A stretch of 64,000 nt of DNA from Oceanobacillus sojae (GCF_900162665.1 NZ_LT727813.1:402214-466213), one strand, 5' to 3'. Shown: positions 35,872-45,649, counted from the first letter of the stretch. Program-made: numbers and translations. Notes: generated by a model from the letters alone, not told the origin.

Positions 35872-35927
35872 TGCCGGTCACCGGAAATCAGATTATTTAT
35901 ACTGACTCCCGGGTGATCGGCACTTCT
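35872..35927. terminator. Terminator between yueI and the YkvI-like gene
   Basis: TGCCGGTCACCGG pairs with CCCGGGTGATCGGCA over an imperfect stem and is followed by a T-rich stretch on the plus strand. The genes on either side converge. Confidence 0.7.
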
Positions 35928-35961
35928 TTTCACTTTAAATTCCTTACTATTTCATACTGTA

Positions 35962-37068
35962 TTATTCACCTTTGTCTTCAAAATCAATATTTTTCATTCG
36001 GAATGGTGTGATAATCAGTACGACAATCAATGCCAGTCCCATATAACCAATCAGTGAATAGAATTTAGAAACTAAATCTGTAAAGCCGACAAAGCTGAGG
36101 ATAAAGCCGGCTGCCAAGGTTATCATTAAAATAATATTAAATTTCTTCGTTTCTACTTTTGCAAACCGGGCAACAAATGCAAAGAACATGCTGATGGCTG
36201 TATTAAAAATCATTCCAAATAGAACAATTGACATGATCACACCTAAAACTGGCGAAATATTATTTACAATACCCAGCATCGGCATTTCGAAACTCCCAAC
36301 CTCTTCTACCTTAGCAAAGATTGCATAATAACTCAGTATAATTAGCACACCCAGTCCTATCCCGCCTACCAATCCGCCGATTGCAGCGGTCTTTCTATCC
36401 TTTACTGCACTTCCCATAACAATAGACATTGCTGCACCAACAGATGTATTAAAGGTAGCATAGTTCAACCCTGCTACAAACCAATTTGGAAAATTCGGTC
36501 CATGACTCTGTGCAGTACTATTTAACACTGCAAGCGATCCATCCGCCGTAACAAAGCTGTAAATGGAAATAAAAATAACAAACAAAATTAAGAACGGCGT
36601 AATACTGCTGATGACAGCAACAACTTTATCCACTTTTAACATACCTGTCAGCAGTACCAGTACCGTCATCAATATAGCACCTGCAACATGAGGCAGCCCA
36701 AACTGTTGATTAAGATTTGATCCGGCTCCAGCAATCATTACCACACCTACGCCAAATAACGTAAATACAAGCACAGCATCTACAATCACACCAATAAGGT
36801 TAAAACGAATGAGCTTTTCAATAAACTTGAAATGACTGATCTTATAAATTACTTCATTATAGGATGATGTCTGTGATCTGCTGCCCAGCCAGACGAGCAT
36901 CATACCGACATATGCAAAAAGCACTGTGGAAACAAAGGCAGCCAGAATCCCCAATGTCCCGAAGCTGGTAAAATACTGCAGCACTTCTTGTCCCGAAGCA
37001 AAGCCAGCGCCTACAATCACACCTATGAATGCGCTTGCAATAACAAAGATTTTCATAATTCTTTTCAT
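35962..37068 (-). CDS. YkvI-like membrane transporter
   Basis: 368 aa with about ten to eleven membrane helices. The start VIASAFIGVIVGAGFASGQEVLQYF contains a glycine-rich broken-helix pattern like that in LeuT-fold/APC-type carriers, and the sequence resembles B. subtilis YkvI. The substrate is unknown. It lies divergent from adeR-ald, and both promoters share the 214-bp gap, so a link with alanine or another amino acid is possible but unproven. RBS AGGAGG is 6 nt before the ATG. Confidence 0.82.
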   Translation of the reverse strand: MKRIMKIFVIASAFIGVIVGAGFASGQEVLQYFTSFGTLGILAAFVSTVLFAYVGMMLVWLGSRSQTSSYNEVIYKISHFKFIEKLIRFNLIGVIVDAVLVFTLFGVGVVMIAGAGSNLNQQFGLPHVAGAILMTVLVLLTGMLKVDKVVAVISSITPFLILFVIFISIYSFVTADGSLAVLNSTAQSHGPNFPNWFVAGLNYATFNTSVGAAMSIVMGSAVKDRKTAAIGGLVGGIGLGVLIILSYYAIFAKVEEVGSFEMPMLGIVNNISPVLGVIMSIVLFGMIFNTAISMFFAFVARFAKVETKKFNIILMITLAAGFILSFVGFTDLVSKFYSLIGYMGLALIVVLIITPFRMKNIDFEDKGE

Positions 37069-37282
37069 GTTTGTCCTCCTATTGTTACCTTTTTCGTCAC
37101 ATAAGTATTAGGTGAAATCTTTCTATGTATATACTAAAATAAAGATAGATATATTTTTTTAGTATACAAAAAGATTGCTTATGCAAAATGATAATTTTTT
37201 TAACAATAAAAAGCAAGTATACAAATTATTTATTTTATTCAAAATATTGTAAGCATCGCCTTCATATAAAGGAGTGCATTTC

Positions 37283-38530
37283 ATGAATCGTTCTAAGACA
37301 AATAATAATAAAATATTAAATCTTCAACAGCCGTTTTCCGATTTAGATACTCTCGCTGATATGATTAGCGAAGCGTTGGCGTGTCCAATTACGATTGAGG
37401 ATGCCAATCATCATGTTTTAGCATATAGTAAGCATACTGAAAACATTGATGAAGCGAGGATCGGCACCATTATGAACAGGAAAGTCCCTGATAAGGTAAT
37501 CAACGGATTATGGAAAAATGGAGCAATGCCCAAACTGATTGATAGTAATCAGCCGGTCATTATACCTGAAATTCAAGAAATTGGGCTGGGGAACCGGATA
37601 GCCATTTCCATCTGGAAACAGAATGAAATATTAGGATTTATTTGGGCACATACAGGAGAAAAGGAATATTCTGCAGATGATTTGGAAATCTTAAAAGAAG
37701 CTGTCCGGCAAGTGAAAAAATTTATATTGCAGAAGCTGCCCGGCAGAAAAAATACAGAGCAGGCTTACAAAGATTTTTTCTGGCAGCTGTTAACAGCAGA
37801 CTTTGTCAGCGCAAGTACCATTCAATCCTATGAAAAACAATTCAATATAAAACTTCAGGACGGCCTGGCTATTGTCGTTTTCCATTTTGAAGATGAAATT
37901 ACACCGCAAATTGAAAAACATGCCTACTACCTTTCTGAAACAGTCATGCAGGTCAATACGATTTTCCGTTTATTTGATGATCAGGATTTCATTCTATTAG
38001 TACGCTTGTGGAAAAACGACGACACATCGGATAAGATTTATCAATTCATTAGGCAGCTTCAGGAAAAAATAAGTACACAGCTGCAGCTGACCTCCATGCA
38101 GGGCGCTGCAAGTCAAATTTATCATTCGGCTAAAGATATGACACAAGCCTATGAAGAAGCACTCCAGACTATTTCCTTACAGAAGCAATTCCCGGATAAG
38201 CTGTCTTCTTGTTTTCTTTATGAAGATTTAGGCATATTTCAGTGGGTAGACATATTAAAGAAGCACCGTCAAAAACGGCATCATACAAATAAATACATCC
38301 AACGGCTCCAAAAATATGATGAACGCCAGCAAAGTAATTTATTATACACTTTAGAAGTATATTTGGAGCATGATTCAAACGTACTTCAGACAGCAAAAGC
38401 ACTGTTTATCCACCCAAACACAATGAATTACCGTTTAAAACGGATTCATGAAATCAGTAAGCTCGATCTGAAAAATCCGCATCAAAAAATAGCGGTTTAT
38501 TTAGAATTATTAGCTGAAAAGCTGGAATAA
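37283..38530 (+). CDS. adeR: PucR/CdaR-family regulator of alanine dehydrogenase
   Basis: About 415 aa from the ATG at 37283 (AGGAG 8 nt upstream). A GAF-like N-terminal domain (about 25-150) is followed by a GGDEF-derived PucR middle region. The C-terminal HTH_30 reads HDSNVLQTAKALFIHPNTMNYRLKRIHEI. In B. subtilis the PucR-type activator AdeR sits beside ald and activates it in response to alanine. The same adjacency here supports the name; direct proof is lacking. Confidence 0.85.
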   Translation: MNRSKTNNNKILNLQQPFSDLDTLADMISEALACPITIEDANHHVLAYSKHTENIDEARIGTIMNRKVPDKVINGLWKNGAMPKLIDSNQPVIIPEIQEIGLGNRIAISIWKQNEILGFIWAHTGEKEYSADDLEILKEAVRQVKKFILQKLPGRKNTEQAYKDFFWQLLTADFVSASTIQSYEKQFNIKLQDGLAIVVFHFEDEITPQIEKHAYYLSETVMQVNTIFRLFDDQDFILLVRLWKNDDTSDKIYQFIRQLQEKISTQLQLTSMQGAASQIYHSAKDMTQAYEEALQTISLQKQFPDKLSSCFLYEDLGIFQWVDILKKHRQKRHHTNKYIQRLQKYDERQQSNLLYTLEVYLEHDSNVLQTAKALFIHPNTMNYRLKRIHEISKLDLKNPHQKIAVYLELLAEKLE

Positions 38531-38534
38531 CAGC

Positions 38535-38560
38535 AGCGTTTGTGTAAATACACAAACGCT
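38535..38560. promoter_or_regulatory. Candidate AdeR operator (26-bp inverted repeat)
   Basis: AGCGTTTGTGT-AAAT-ACACAAACGCT has perfect 11-bp arms. It lies about 75-100 bp before the predicted ald start point. There is no T-run after it, so a terminator of adeR is less likely. Confidence 0.55.
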
Positions 38561-38599
38561 AATGGTCCAATTCATTTATTTTCATAATGTTTTCCCACA

Positions 38600-38627
38600 A
38601 AGAAAGCGTTAACATATTAGTTATAAA
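38600..38627 (+). promoter_or_regulatory. cre site and -10 element of ald
   Basis: AAGAAAGCGTTAACAT at 38600-38615 matches the CcpA cre consensus (WTGNAARCGNWWWCAW) at all but one position. TATAAA at 38622-38627 is the likely -10 element. CcpA bound here would block the ald promoter. Confidence 0.65.
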
Positions 38628-38651
38628 CAATAAACAAAGGAGCGAGTAAAT

Positions 38652-39764
38652 ATGATTATCGGGGTTCCTAAAGAGATAAAAAATAATGAAAACCGTGTTG
38701 CCATGACGCCGGCCGGAGTGGTTAACCTTATACAATCCGGGCAAACCATCCTTATTGAAAAGGAAGCTGGTCTTGGCAGCGGCTTTACAGATGATGAATA
38801 TAAGCAGGCAGGAGCAGAAATTATTACGGAGGCCAAGGAAGTCTGGAATCGCTCTGATATGATTATGAAGGTAAAAGAACCGCTTGAATCAGAGTATCAT
38901 TATTTCCGGAAAGGATTAGTATTGTTCACTTATCTTCATTTAGCTGCTGACAAGAGATTAACAGAAGAGCTGGTAGAAAAAGAAGTAACAGCTATTGCCT
39001 ATGAAACCATTGTTGTAGGCAAGTCTCTTCCGCTTCTAACACCAATGAGTGAGGTAGCCGGACGTATGGCTACACAGATCGGCGCACAGTATTTAGAGAA
39101 ATCAGAAGGCGGAAAAGGGATTTTACTTGGCGGAATTCCCGGAGTTAAACGAGGAAAAGTCACCGTTATCGGTGGTGGTGTCGTTGGTACAAATGCGGCG
39201 CGGGTAGCTATCGGTCTTGGAGCGGATGTGACGATTATTGATTTAAACCCGCAGCGCCTCCGCGAGTTAGAAGAAATTTTCGGCGCAAGCATTCAGACAT
39301 TAATGTCTAATCCATTAAATATCGGGGAAGCCGTGAAAGATTCTGATCTTGTTATTGGTTCCGTGCTAATTCCAGGCAGAAGAGCACCAAAGCTTGTCAC
39401 AGAAGAAATGATTCAATCCATGCAGCCGGGCAGTGTCATTGTCGACGTGGCAATTGACCAGGGCGGTAACTTTGAAACAGTTGACCATCCGACAACCCAT
39501 GAAGATCCAATCTATGTGAAGCATGATGTCCTTCATTATGCCGTAGCAAATATTCCCGGAGCTGTTCCGCGTACTGCAACAGTCGGGCTGACAAATGTAA
39601 CTGTGCCTTATGCCGTTAATATTGCGAAACAAGGTGTAGAAAAAGCTATTCAAAACAGTGCACCTATTGCCAGCGGCGTGAATGTAATGCATGGTCATGT
39701 AACAAATGAGGCTGTTGCAAACGACTTAAATTATGAATATGTTCCTGTAAAAGATACTTTATGA
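38652..39764 (+). CDS. ald: Alanine dehydrogenase
   Basis: 370 aa. It interconverts L-alanine with pyruvate and ammonium using NAD, and supports alanine use and sporulation. Landmarks are the start [20 protein letters not shown], the active-site VKVKEP-like [11 protein letters not shown], the catalytic His region FTYLHLAAD, the Rossmann loop [15 protein letters not shown] and the C-terminal [21 protein letters not shown] precedes the ATG. Confidence 0.97.
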   Translation: MIIGVPKEIKNNENRVAMTPAGVVNLIQSGQTILIEKEAGLGSGFTDDEYKQAGAEIITEAKEVWNRSDMIMKVKEPLESEYHYFRKGLVLFTYLHLAADKRLTEELVEKEVTAIAYETIVVGKSLPLLTPMSEVAGRMATQIGAQYLEKSEGGKGILLGGIPGVKRGKVTVIGGGVVGTNAARVAIGLGADVTIIDLNPQRLRELEEIFGASIQTLMSNPLNIGEAVKDSDLVIGSVLIPGRRAPKLVTEEMIQSMQPGSVIVDVAIDQGGNFETVDHPTTHEDPIYVKHDVLHYAVANIPGAVPRTATVGLTNVTVPYAVNIAKQGVEKAIQNSAPIASGVNVMHGHVTNEAVANDLNYEYVPVKDTL

Positions 39765-39911
39765 GGTATGAAATAAAATCTAAAAAGTCATCACTCCCAA
39801 TAAAAGAGCTGATGGCTTTTTAGCGTACCAGTATATTTGATAGAAGCCTTTCTAATCGTCATTTTCATACCATTCTGTTACACTTATCCTATACAGAACG
39901 GAGGGATTATT

Positions 39912-40442
39912 TTGCGTTTACAGAATCAAAAAGTTATCGCACTTGTCGATCATGATTTTGAAGATTTGGAACTATGGTACCCTGTTCACCGTCTGCGTGA
40001 GGAAGGCGCTCAAGTAGATTTAGTCGGACAGGCTCCCAATCAAAAATATATTGGAAAATACGGTGTTCCTGCTGAGTCTGACTATGCTTTTTCAGAGGTT
40101 AACCCCGAAGATTATGATGCCATTCTGGTTCCAGGAGGCTGGGCTCCGGATAAGCTTCGCCGTTTCCCTGAAGTTATCCGCTTTGTTCAGCATATGAATG
40201 AGCATAAAAAACCTATCGGTCAAATTTGTCACGCCGGCTGGGTATTAATATCAGCAAATATTTTAGAAGGCAAGACCGTAACCAGCACACCGGGAATTAA
40301 AGATGATATGACCAATGCCGGTGCAACATGGGTTAATGAGCCGGTTGTTTCAGACGGACATCTTGTTTCAAGCAGAAGACCCCCTGATTTACCGGATTAT
40401 TTACGTGAATTAATCAAAGTAATGGAAGAATACAGCCGTTAA
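39912..40442 (+). CDS. DJ-1/PfpI family protein
   Basis: 176 aa from a TTG at 39912, 6 nt after GGAGGG. This start gives the family N-terminus RLQNQKVIALVDHDFEDLE with the conserved Glu; earlier codons in the frame are not PfpI-like. The nucleophilic cysteine is in IGQICHAGWVL (nucleophile elbow). It resembles B. subtilis YfkM/YraA, which act on glyoxal-type damage or as proteases; the activity here is inferred. Confidence 0.88.
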   Translation: MRLQNQKVIALVDHDFEDLELWYPVHRLREEGAQVDLVGQAPNQKYIGKYGVPAESDYAFSEVNPEDYDAILVPGGWAPDKLRRFPEVIRFVQHMNEHKKPIGQICHAGWVLISANILEGKTVTSTPGIKDDMTNAGATWVNEPVVSDGHLVSSRRPPDLPDYLRELIKVMEEYSR

Positions 40443-40465
40443 AATTCACTTAAGGGAGTTTTTAA

Positions 40466-41632
40466 ATGAAAATTGTTTCTATAGAACCAACACCCAGCCC
40501 ACATTCTATGAAAATCAATGTGAGTGAGACTTTACCCCCTGGCGAGACGTATAATTATAGTGACAAGGACGATTTAGCTCAAGCACCGAAATATGTGCAG
40601 GAGCTTTTTGCTCTGGAAGGGGTTAAGAATATCTATCGTGTGATTGATTTTATCGCCTTGGCACGAAATCCAAAAACACCTTGGGAGGAGCTCCTTCCCC
40701 AGGTACGACATGTTTTGGGAGCGGATGAAGCATTTGACCAGACAAATGAATTATCCGATGCTGCTCAGAAACCGTCCGAGGCGTTTGGAGAGATTCATGT
40801 TTTCATTCAGATGTTTTTAGGAATTCCCATGCAGATAAAGCTGGAAGAGGGAGACATAGAGAAACGTTTCGGATTGCCGGAACGCTTTTCCAACGCTGTA
40901 ATGGAGGCTTCTCCTGCATCTGAAAATATCATGATGGATCGTAAATGGGAGGAGCAGCTTCCTCGCTATGGAAATTTAGATGAGATCGGGCTTGATGTTG
41001 TGGAAGAGTTAAAAGCAAGCTACGATCAGAATCGTCTGGATACACTTGTGAAAATGGCCTTGCAAACAGATGAAAGTGCGGACAGCGCAACAAGCTATTA
41101 TCAGCATGTGCCAATTGAAAAACTGGATAATCCCGATTGGCGTGAACGCTATGCTGCACTGGACCGTTTAGATCCGACATTGGACGATCTTGCCCTTTTG
41201 GAAAAAGCGGTCCACGATGAAAAAGCATCTATCCGCAGGCTGGCAACAGCTTATTTAGGAATGCTGGAGGTTAAAGCTGCGCTGCCATTGCTATATGAAG
41301 CTTTAGCTGATAAAGCAGTAAATGTACGGAGAACTGCCGGAGATTGTATTTCAGACTTAGGCTTTACAGAGGCTATTCCTTATATGATTGAAACATTAAA
41401 GGATAAGAGCCGGATTGTCCGCTGGCGTGGAGCAATGTTCTTATATGAGGCTGGAGACGCCTCCGCTGTCCCTGCCCTTCGAGAAGCTGCTGATGATGAA
41501 CCGGAATTTGAGGTTCGTATGCAAATGAATTTAGCTCTGGAACGTATTCAGGGGGGCGAGCAGGCTAAGGGGTCCGTTTGGCATCAAATGACACAAGCTG
41601 TAAAATCAAAAAGGGACATATCTACAAACTAA
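40466..41632 (+). CDS. Conserved virulence factor C-like protein (YpgR type): Nfu N-terminal domain plus HEAT repeats
   Basis: 388 aa. Residues 1-85 form an Nfu/NifU N-terminal-like domain (IVSIEPTPSPHSMKINVSET, ALEGVKNIYRVIDFIAL) without the Fe-S CxxC domain. Residues about 215-370 hold PBS/HEAT repeats, such as DWRERYAALDRL, IRRLATAYLGML, VRRTAGDCISDLG and VRWRGAMFLYEAGD. It is a cytoplasmic scaffold-like protein of unknown mechanism; S. aureus CvfC is a relative. It follows the PfpI gene by 23 bp and is probably cotranscribed. Confidence 0.85.
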   Translation: MKIVSIEPTPSPHSMKINVSETLPPGETYNYSDKDDLAQAPKYVQELFALEGVKNIYRVIDFIALARNPKTPWEELLPQVRHVLGADEAFDQTNELSDAAQKPSEAFGEIHVFIQMFLGIPMQIKLEEGDIEKRFGLPERFSNAVMEASPASENIMMDRKWEEQLPRYGNLDEIGLDVVEELKASYDQNRLDTLVKMALQTDESADSATSYYQHVPIEKLDNPDWRERYAALDRLDPTLDDLALLEKAVHDEKASIRRLATAYLGMLEVKAALPLLYEALADKAVNVRRTAGDCISDLGFTEAIPYMIETLKDKSRIVRWRGAMFLYEAGDASAVPALREAADDEPEFEVRMQMNLALERIQGGEQAKGSVWHQMTQAVKSKRDISTN

Positions 41633-41635
41633 TAT

Positions 41636-41672
41636 AAGCTAATTCAGAGGCTCCTGCTCTGAATTAGCTTTT
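41636..41672 (+). terminator. Terminator after ypgR-like gene
   Basis: The 14-bp arms AAGCTAATTCAGAG and CTCTGAATTAGCTT are followed by TTCCC; stem perfect, T-tail short. Confidence 0.8.
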
Positions 41673-41848
41673 CCCATTAATCTATAGGAGAGCGAAACAG
41701 AAAATATATTCTGCCAGCCCTGCATATTATTAATATGAATTGGTTCCTGTACAAAATACATGCTTTCTTCGAGTTGATTTGGAAATGTATTTATACCTTG
41801 TCAGACTTGGATATCCGTTTAAAAACATATATTTTCCATTTCAATTTC

Positions 41849-41877
41849 TTTACGTATTGAAAGCGTTTTCTTATAAT
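41849..41877 (+). promoter_or_regulatory. Sigma-A promoter with embedded cre site
   Basis: TTTACG (41849-41854) and TATAAT (41872-41877) are 17 bp apart. Between them TTGAAAGCGTTTTCTT (41857-41872) matches the cre consensus (WTGNAARCGNWWWCAW) at all but one position, with the C of the right half followed by T instead of A. CcpA binding would directly block the promoter, giving glucose repression of the ligase gene. Confidence 0.75.
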
Positions 41878-41912
41878 AATAGTATTGGAGTACTTGAAGG
41901 AGGACTTTACGA

Positions 41913-43886
41913 ATGGATACACGAGAAGGTACTTTACTTTTTGAACCAGATAAAGCACAGGTGGAACAGGCAAATATCACTTCTTACCGGACCTGGTTGC
42001 AAGAATATAAACAAATTCAAACAAAAGATTATCATACTTTATGGAAATGGTCTGTGGAGGATTTCGATACATTTTGGGAATCCATTTGGGAATATTTTAA
42101 AATTCAGTCGCATCAGCCTTATCAAACCGTCCGTTCAGGCAATCAGATTATTGGAACAAATTGGTTTCCTGAAGCAACCATCAACTATACAGAGCATGTA
42201 TTCCGGAATAAATCACTAAACAGTCCGGCCATTATTCATACATCTGAAAACCGGGAGCGACAGGAAGTTTCCTGGGAAAAACTCTACCAGGATACTGCTG
42301 CGCTTCAACAGACATTGAAAAAGCAAGGTATCCAAAAAGGAGACCGCGTTGTCTGCTATGCACCTAATATTTATGAAACTGTTGTTGCTTTCCTGGCAGC
42401 CGCGAGTATAGGAGCTGTCTGGTCCAGTGCTTCTCCTGATTTCGGAACCCAAAGTGTGATGGAGCGTTTTCAGCAGATAGAACCTAAAGCAATGATTACT
42501 GTGGATGGCTATTCTTATAATGGGAAGAAGTTTCATAGATTAGATATCGTCAAAGAGCTGCAGTCTGCCCTTCCTTCCTTAAAAACGACGATAACCATTC
42601 CCTATCTGAACAAGCAGGCAGACTTTAGTGCATGCGTTCATCCAATTTCCTGGAATGATGCAACGTCCTCCAAGGAAAAGCTGGAAATGACTTATACACC
42701 AGTTGCCTTTAACGATCCGCTTTGGGTATTGTATTCCTCGGGAACAACCGGGAAACCAAAGCCGATTGTGCACAGTCAGGGCGGCATTTTATTGGAGCAT
42801 TTAAAGGCGGTCCACCTGCATATGAATTTGAGTCAGGGCTCCCGCTTCTTCTGGTTTACAACAACCGGATGGATGATGTGGAATTTCCTTGTCGGCGGAT
42901 TACTGACCGGAGCCACGATTATTCTTTATGACGGCAGTCCGGCATATCCGGATAAACAGGTTTTATGGCGGCTGGCAGAGCAGACAAAAATGAATGTATT
43001 TGGCACCAGCGCCAGCTTTATAACTGCCTGCATGAATGAAAATCTGACGCCGGGGAAAGATTTTGATTTATCCCATTTGAAAAATATCAGTTCAACAGGT
43101 TCACCACTTTCTCCAGAAGGATTTGAGTGGTGCTACACACATGTAAAGGATGATATTTGGTTATCGTCTGTAAGCGGCGGCACAGATGTATGTACAGCAT
43201 TTTTATTAGGTTCACCTACTCTGCCGGTATATGCTGGTGAAATTCAATGTGCTGGCCTGGGTGCTAAAATAGAAAGCTTTGACGTAGACGGCAACGCTTT
43301 AACAAATGAAATTGGAGAGCTTGTCTTAACTGCCCCATTTCCAAGTATGCCGATTTATTTCTGGAATGACGAATCTGGCTTGCGGATGTATCATAGTTAT
43401 TTTGATACTTTTTCGGGAATCTGGTGTCATGGAGACTATATAAAATTAACAGATAGAAATACAGCTATTATTTACGGAAGGTCTGATGCTACCATTAACC
43501 GGGGCGGTATCCGGATTGGCACGAGTGAGATTTACCGTGCCACAGATCATATTACAGCAATTGAGGACAGTTTAATGGTTGACCTGCCTCAAGGAAATGG
43601 AAATTCCATTACGCCCTTATTTGTTGTTATCAAAGAAGGAGAAGAGCTGACCGAAAATCTTAAACAGGAAATTAATCAGCAGCTGCGGACACATTGCTCG
43701 CCAAGACATGTACCAACACATATTTATAAGGTGAAAGAGCTTCCTAAAACGCTAAATGGCAAGAAGGTTGAAATTCCTATTAAAAAAATCCTGATGGGGC
43801 AGGATGCAGTAACAGTGATTAATAAAGGCTCTCTGATTAATCCTGAAAGCCTCGATTATTTTATTGACCTGGCTAAAAGAATATAA
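41913..43886 (+). CDS. Acetoacetate-CoA ligase
   Basis: 657 aa adenylate-forming enzyme activating acetoacetate (or related short acids) to the CoA thioester. AMP-binding motifs are LYSSGTTGKPKPIVHSQGG, the WTTTGWMMWN-like FFWFTTTGWMMWNFLVGG, SGGTDVC, GDYIKLTD and the C-terminal lysine in LPKTLNGKKVEIP. The N-terminal NYTEHVF and length agree with acetoacetyl-CoA synthetase rather than acetyl-CoA synthetase. It is monocistronic with a cre-regulated promoter. RBS GAAGGAGG. Confidence 0.92.
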   Translation: MDTREGTLLFEPDKAQVEQANITSYRTWLQEYKQIQTKDYHTLWKWSVEDFDTFWESIWEYFKIQSHQPYQTVRSGNQIIGTNWFPEATINYTEHVFRNKSLNSPAIIHTSENRERQEVSWEKLYQDTAALQQTLKKQGIQKGDRVVCYAPNIYETVVAFLAAASIGAVWSSASPDFGTQSVMERFQQIEPKAMITVDGYSYNGKKFHRLDIVKELQSALPSLKTTITIPYLNKQADFSACVHPISWNDATSSKEKLEMTYTPVAFNDPLWVLYSSGTTGKPKPIVHSQGGILLEHLKAVHLHMNLSQGSRFFWFTTTGWMMWNFLVGGLLTGATIILYDGSPAYPDKQVLWRLAEQTKMNVFGTSASFITACMNENLTPGKDFDLSHLKNISSTGSPLSPEGFEWCYTHVKDDIWLSSVSGGTDVCTAFLLGSPTLPVYAGEIQCAGLGAKIESFDVDGNALTNEIGELVLTAPFPSMPIYFWNDESGLRMYHSYFDTFSGIWCHGDYIKLTDRNTAIIYGRSDATINRGGIRIGTSEIYRATDHITAIEDSLMVDLPQGNGNSITPLFVVIKEGEELTENLKQEINQQLRTHCSPRHVPTHIYKVKELPKTLNGKKVEIPIKKILMGQDAVTVINKGSLINPESLDYFIDLAKRI

Positions 43887-43904
43887 AAAATGCTGATTGA
43901 GGGG

Positions 43905-44393
43905 CTACTCTTCAATCAGCATTTTTTTCATTTTAAACCGGGTTAATAAAATTCCTTTTCTCTCTACATTTTCTTCTCTAATTAATTCAAAACCAAATCT
44001 TTCAAAAAAAACCTTTGCTGTAATGCTTGAGAAGGTCCAAATAAGCGGGAGGTCTTCCTTCCTTGCCCACTTTTCTATCTCCATTAATAAATCGGAAGCA
44101 ATTCCCTTACGCTGTTTATCCTTATGTACATATAGGCGGTCTACATATCCGTCGGCACGAATGTCAGCAAAGCCTGCAATCTGATCCTTCATTCTTGCAA
44201 CGAAGGTTTGGTTTTCCAGTAGAGAAGGACTCCACTCATTTAATATATTCTCTTTCCCTTCTTCAGGAGCCCAGGCGGCAATTGCTTCCTCACTGTAATC
44301 TGCTCTATTTACTGCCCGTACAGTGTCATAAAATAAATCAACAATCTCTGCTGTATCCTTCTGTTGAAAAGGCATTATATGTATTTCACTCAC
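43905..44393 (-). CDS. GNAT-family N-acetyltransferase behind a poly-G ribosome binding site
   Basis: 162 aa from the GTG at 44393. The acetyl-CoA-binding core is VDRLYVHKDKQRKGIASDLL (the R-x-x-G-x-A loop). The substrate is unknown. Directly upstream on the coding strand is a run of 11 G (44400-44410) followed by AGTTTT, which serves as the Shine-Dalgarno sequence. An ATG six codons in is the next candidate start. Confidence 0.85.
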   Translation of the reverse strand: MSEIHIMPFQQKDTAEIVDLFYDTVRAVNRADYSEEAIAAWAPEEGKENILNEWSPSLLENQTFVARMKDQIAGFADIRADGYVDRLYVHKDKQRKGIASDLLMEIEKWARKEDLPLIWTFSSITAKVFFERFGFELIREENVERKGILLTRFKMKKMLIEE

Positions 44394-44448
44394 AAAACTC
44401 CCCCCCCCCCTCTGAATGATTTGCACACTATGATACTGGATACAGATA

Positions 44449-44919
44449 CTATTCCGTACTGTTCACCACTTCGACATCAATGACTTCACCGATTTTCATC
44501 GGATGCGTTTCCATTATACCTCCCTTAAATGTCACCTTCACATATTCTCCATTGTTCAAGTCATATTTATTCTGAAAAGAAACAGGTCTTACCGGCTCAT
44601 CCAATTGCTCAAAATAATGGATAAAATCTTCATCCTGTTCAGTGTTCTGCACCATAACGGATTGGTTCAAGTAGTCTTTTAAATGGTTGTTCATATAATA
44701 CATATACGTGGTTGCTTCATCAAAATCTTCGAACGGTTCGCGTATATCAATGTACCCGTTAAAATAATACCCTTTCAATGTGCCCTGCTCATCTGCAGGC
44801 GAATCGCGGCTATCTTCTTTTTCATCATCCGATGGACTGAGAGGCAAGCGGGGAAAAACAACTATACTAATAAAAAATAATAACATTACTGTGATAATCG
44901 GGAGGATAATCTTTTTCAA
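44449..44919 (-). CDS. Membrane-anchored exported protein, unknown family
   Basis: About 156 aa. The TTG at 44919 sits 9 nt after AGAGG and is favoured over the ATG at 44928, which abuts the AGAGG. The N-terminal helix (IILPIITVMLLFFISIVVF) is followed by an acidic linker, then a Tyr-rich soluble domain (GYYFNGYIDIREPFEDFDE). No lipobox Cys. I do not recognise the family; the neighbours give no functional clue. Confidence 0.65.
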   Translation of the reverse strand: MKKIILPIITVMLLFFISIVVFPRLPLSPSDDEKEDSRDSPADEQGTLKGYYFNGYIDIREPFEDFDEATTYMYYMNNHLKDYLNQSVMVQNTEQDEDFIHYFEQLDEPVRPVSFQNKYDLNNGEYVKVTFKGGIMETHPMKIGEVIDVEVVNSTE

Positions 44920-45105
44920 TATAACCATCCTCTACCTTAAAATAAGAATGTTCATGCTGATTCTTCAGCAAAAGCAGATTCTCTTACTTATTAATATACT
45001 ACTGAACCATACACAATCACAACCGAATACCTGTCAATAGCTGGGATGAAAAAAGATTTAAAGGATGATACAGCTGATGATAGCGTTCAGCATTGAGTAA
45101 TAAAA

Positions 45106-45143
45106 ATACTGATAGAAGAGAGACCACCTTCCATCAGTATTCT
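45106..45143. terminator. Hairpin after the DUF5362-like gene
   Basis: AATACTGAT and ATCAGTATT, with inner GAAG/CTTCC pairing, form a hairpin about 40 bp past the stop at 45180 of the minus-strand gene. Confidence 0.6.
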
Positions 45144-45179
45144 TAATCAAGTCAGCTAAATATCTTATTCTCTATTTCA

Positions 45180-45515
45180 TCACATAGATAGTAATATAAT
45201 AATTGACGGGATAATCAATACTAATGAAATAATCATTAAAATCCCCATGATTAATAATAAGTTCCCGTATTTACTTAACAGCTCATTCACGTTACCTGTT
45301 GTTAAATCGTCTGAAGCTATAATATTGGAAGCTTCCACGCCTGTCTGATAAAAAAGATAGCCCGTTATAATTCCCGTCACACCACCGAGAACCCCTTCAA
45401 GGCTCCCAAAAAAACTGGCAATAATAGTTATTGAGCTAAATATAATAGACGTTACACCAACTATTTTCCCCCATTTTGCTATCCTTTTCAAATTATCTCT
45501 TTCTAAATACTCCAT
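45180..45515 (-). CDS. DUF5362-like small membrane protein
   Basis: 111 aa with three hydrophobic segments (about 16-38, 39-56, 86-110). A polar stretch between the second and third (VEASNIIASDDLTTGNVNELLSKYGNLL) resembles the DUF5362/YIP1-like small proteins of Bacillaceae. No function is known. Confidence 0.65.
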   Translation of the reverse strand: MEYLERDNLKRIAKWGKIVGVTSIIFSSITIIASFFGSLEGVLGGVTGIITGYLFYQTGVEASNIIASDDLTTGNVNELLSKYGNLLLIMGILMIISLVLIIPSIIILLSM

Positions 45516-45649
45516 AAGATATCCTCTCCTGATAATGTCTTTAGTACTTTATTCACCTTTTATTGATTTGTTAAACATTTCCCAGTTTATTATTTACCAC
45601 TCATTCCATGCCATAGATGAAAATTTATGATTCCTGTACGATAAACAGA

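Noticed and set aside
38999-39292. Antisense ORF of 97 codons within ald.
   Set aside because: Composition mirrors the codon bias of ald on the other strand; no RBS.
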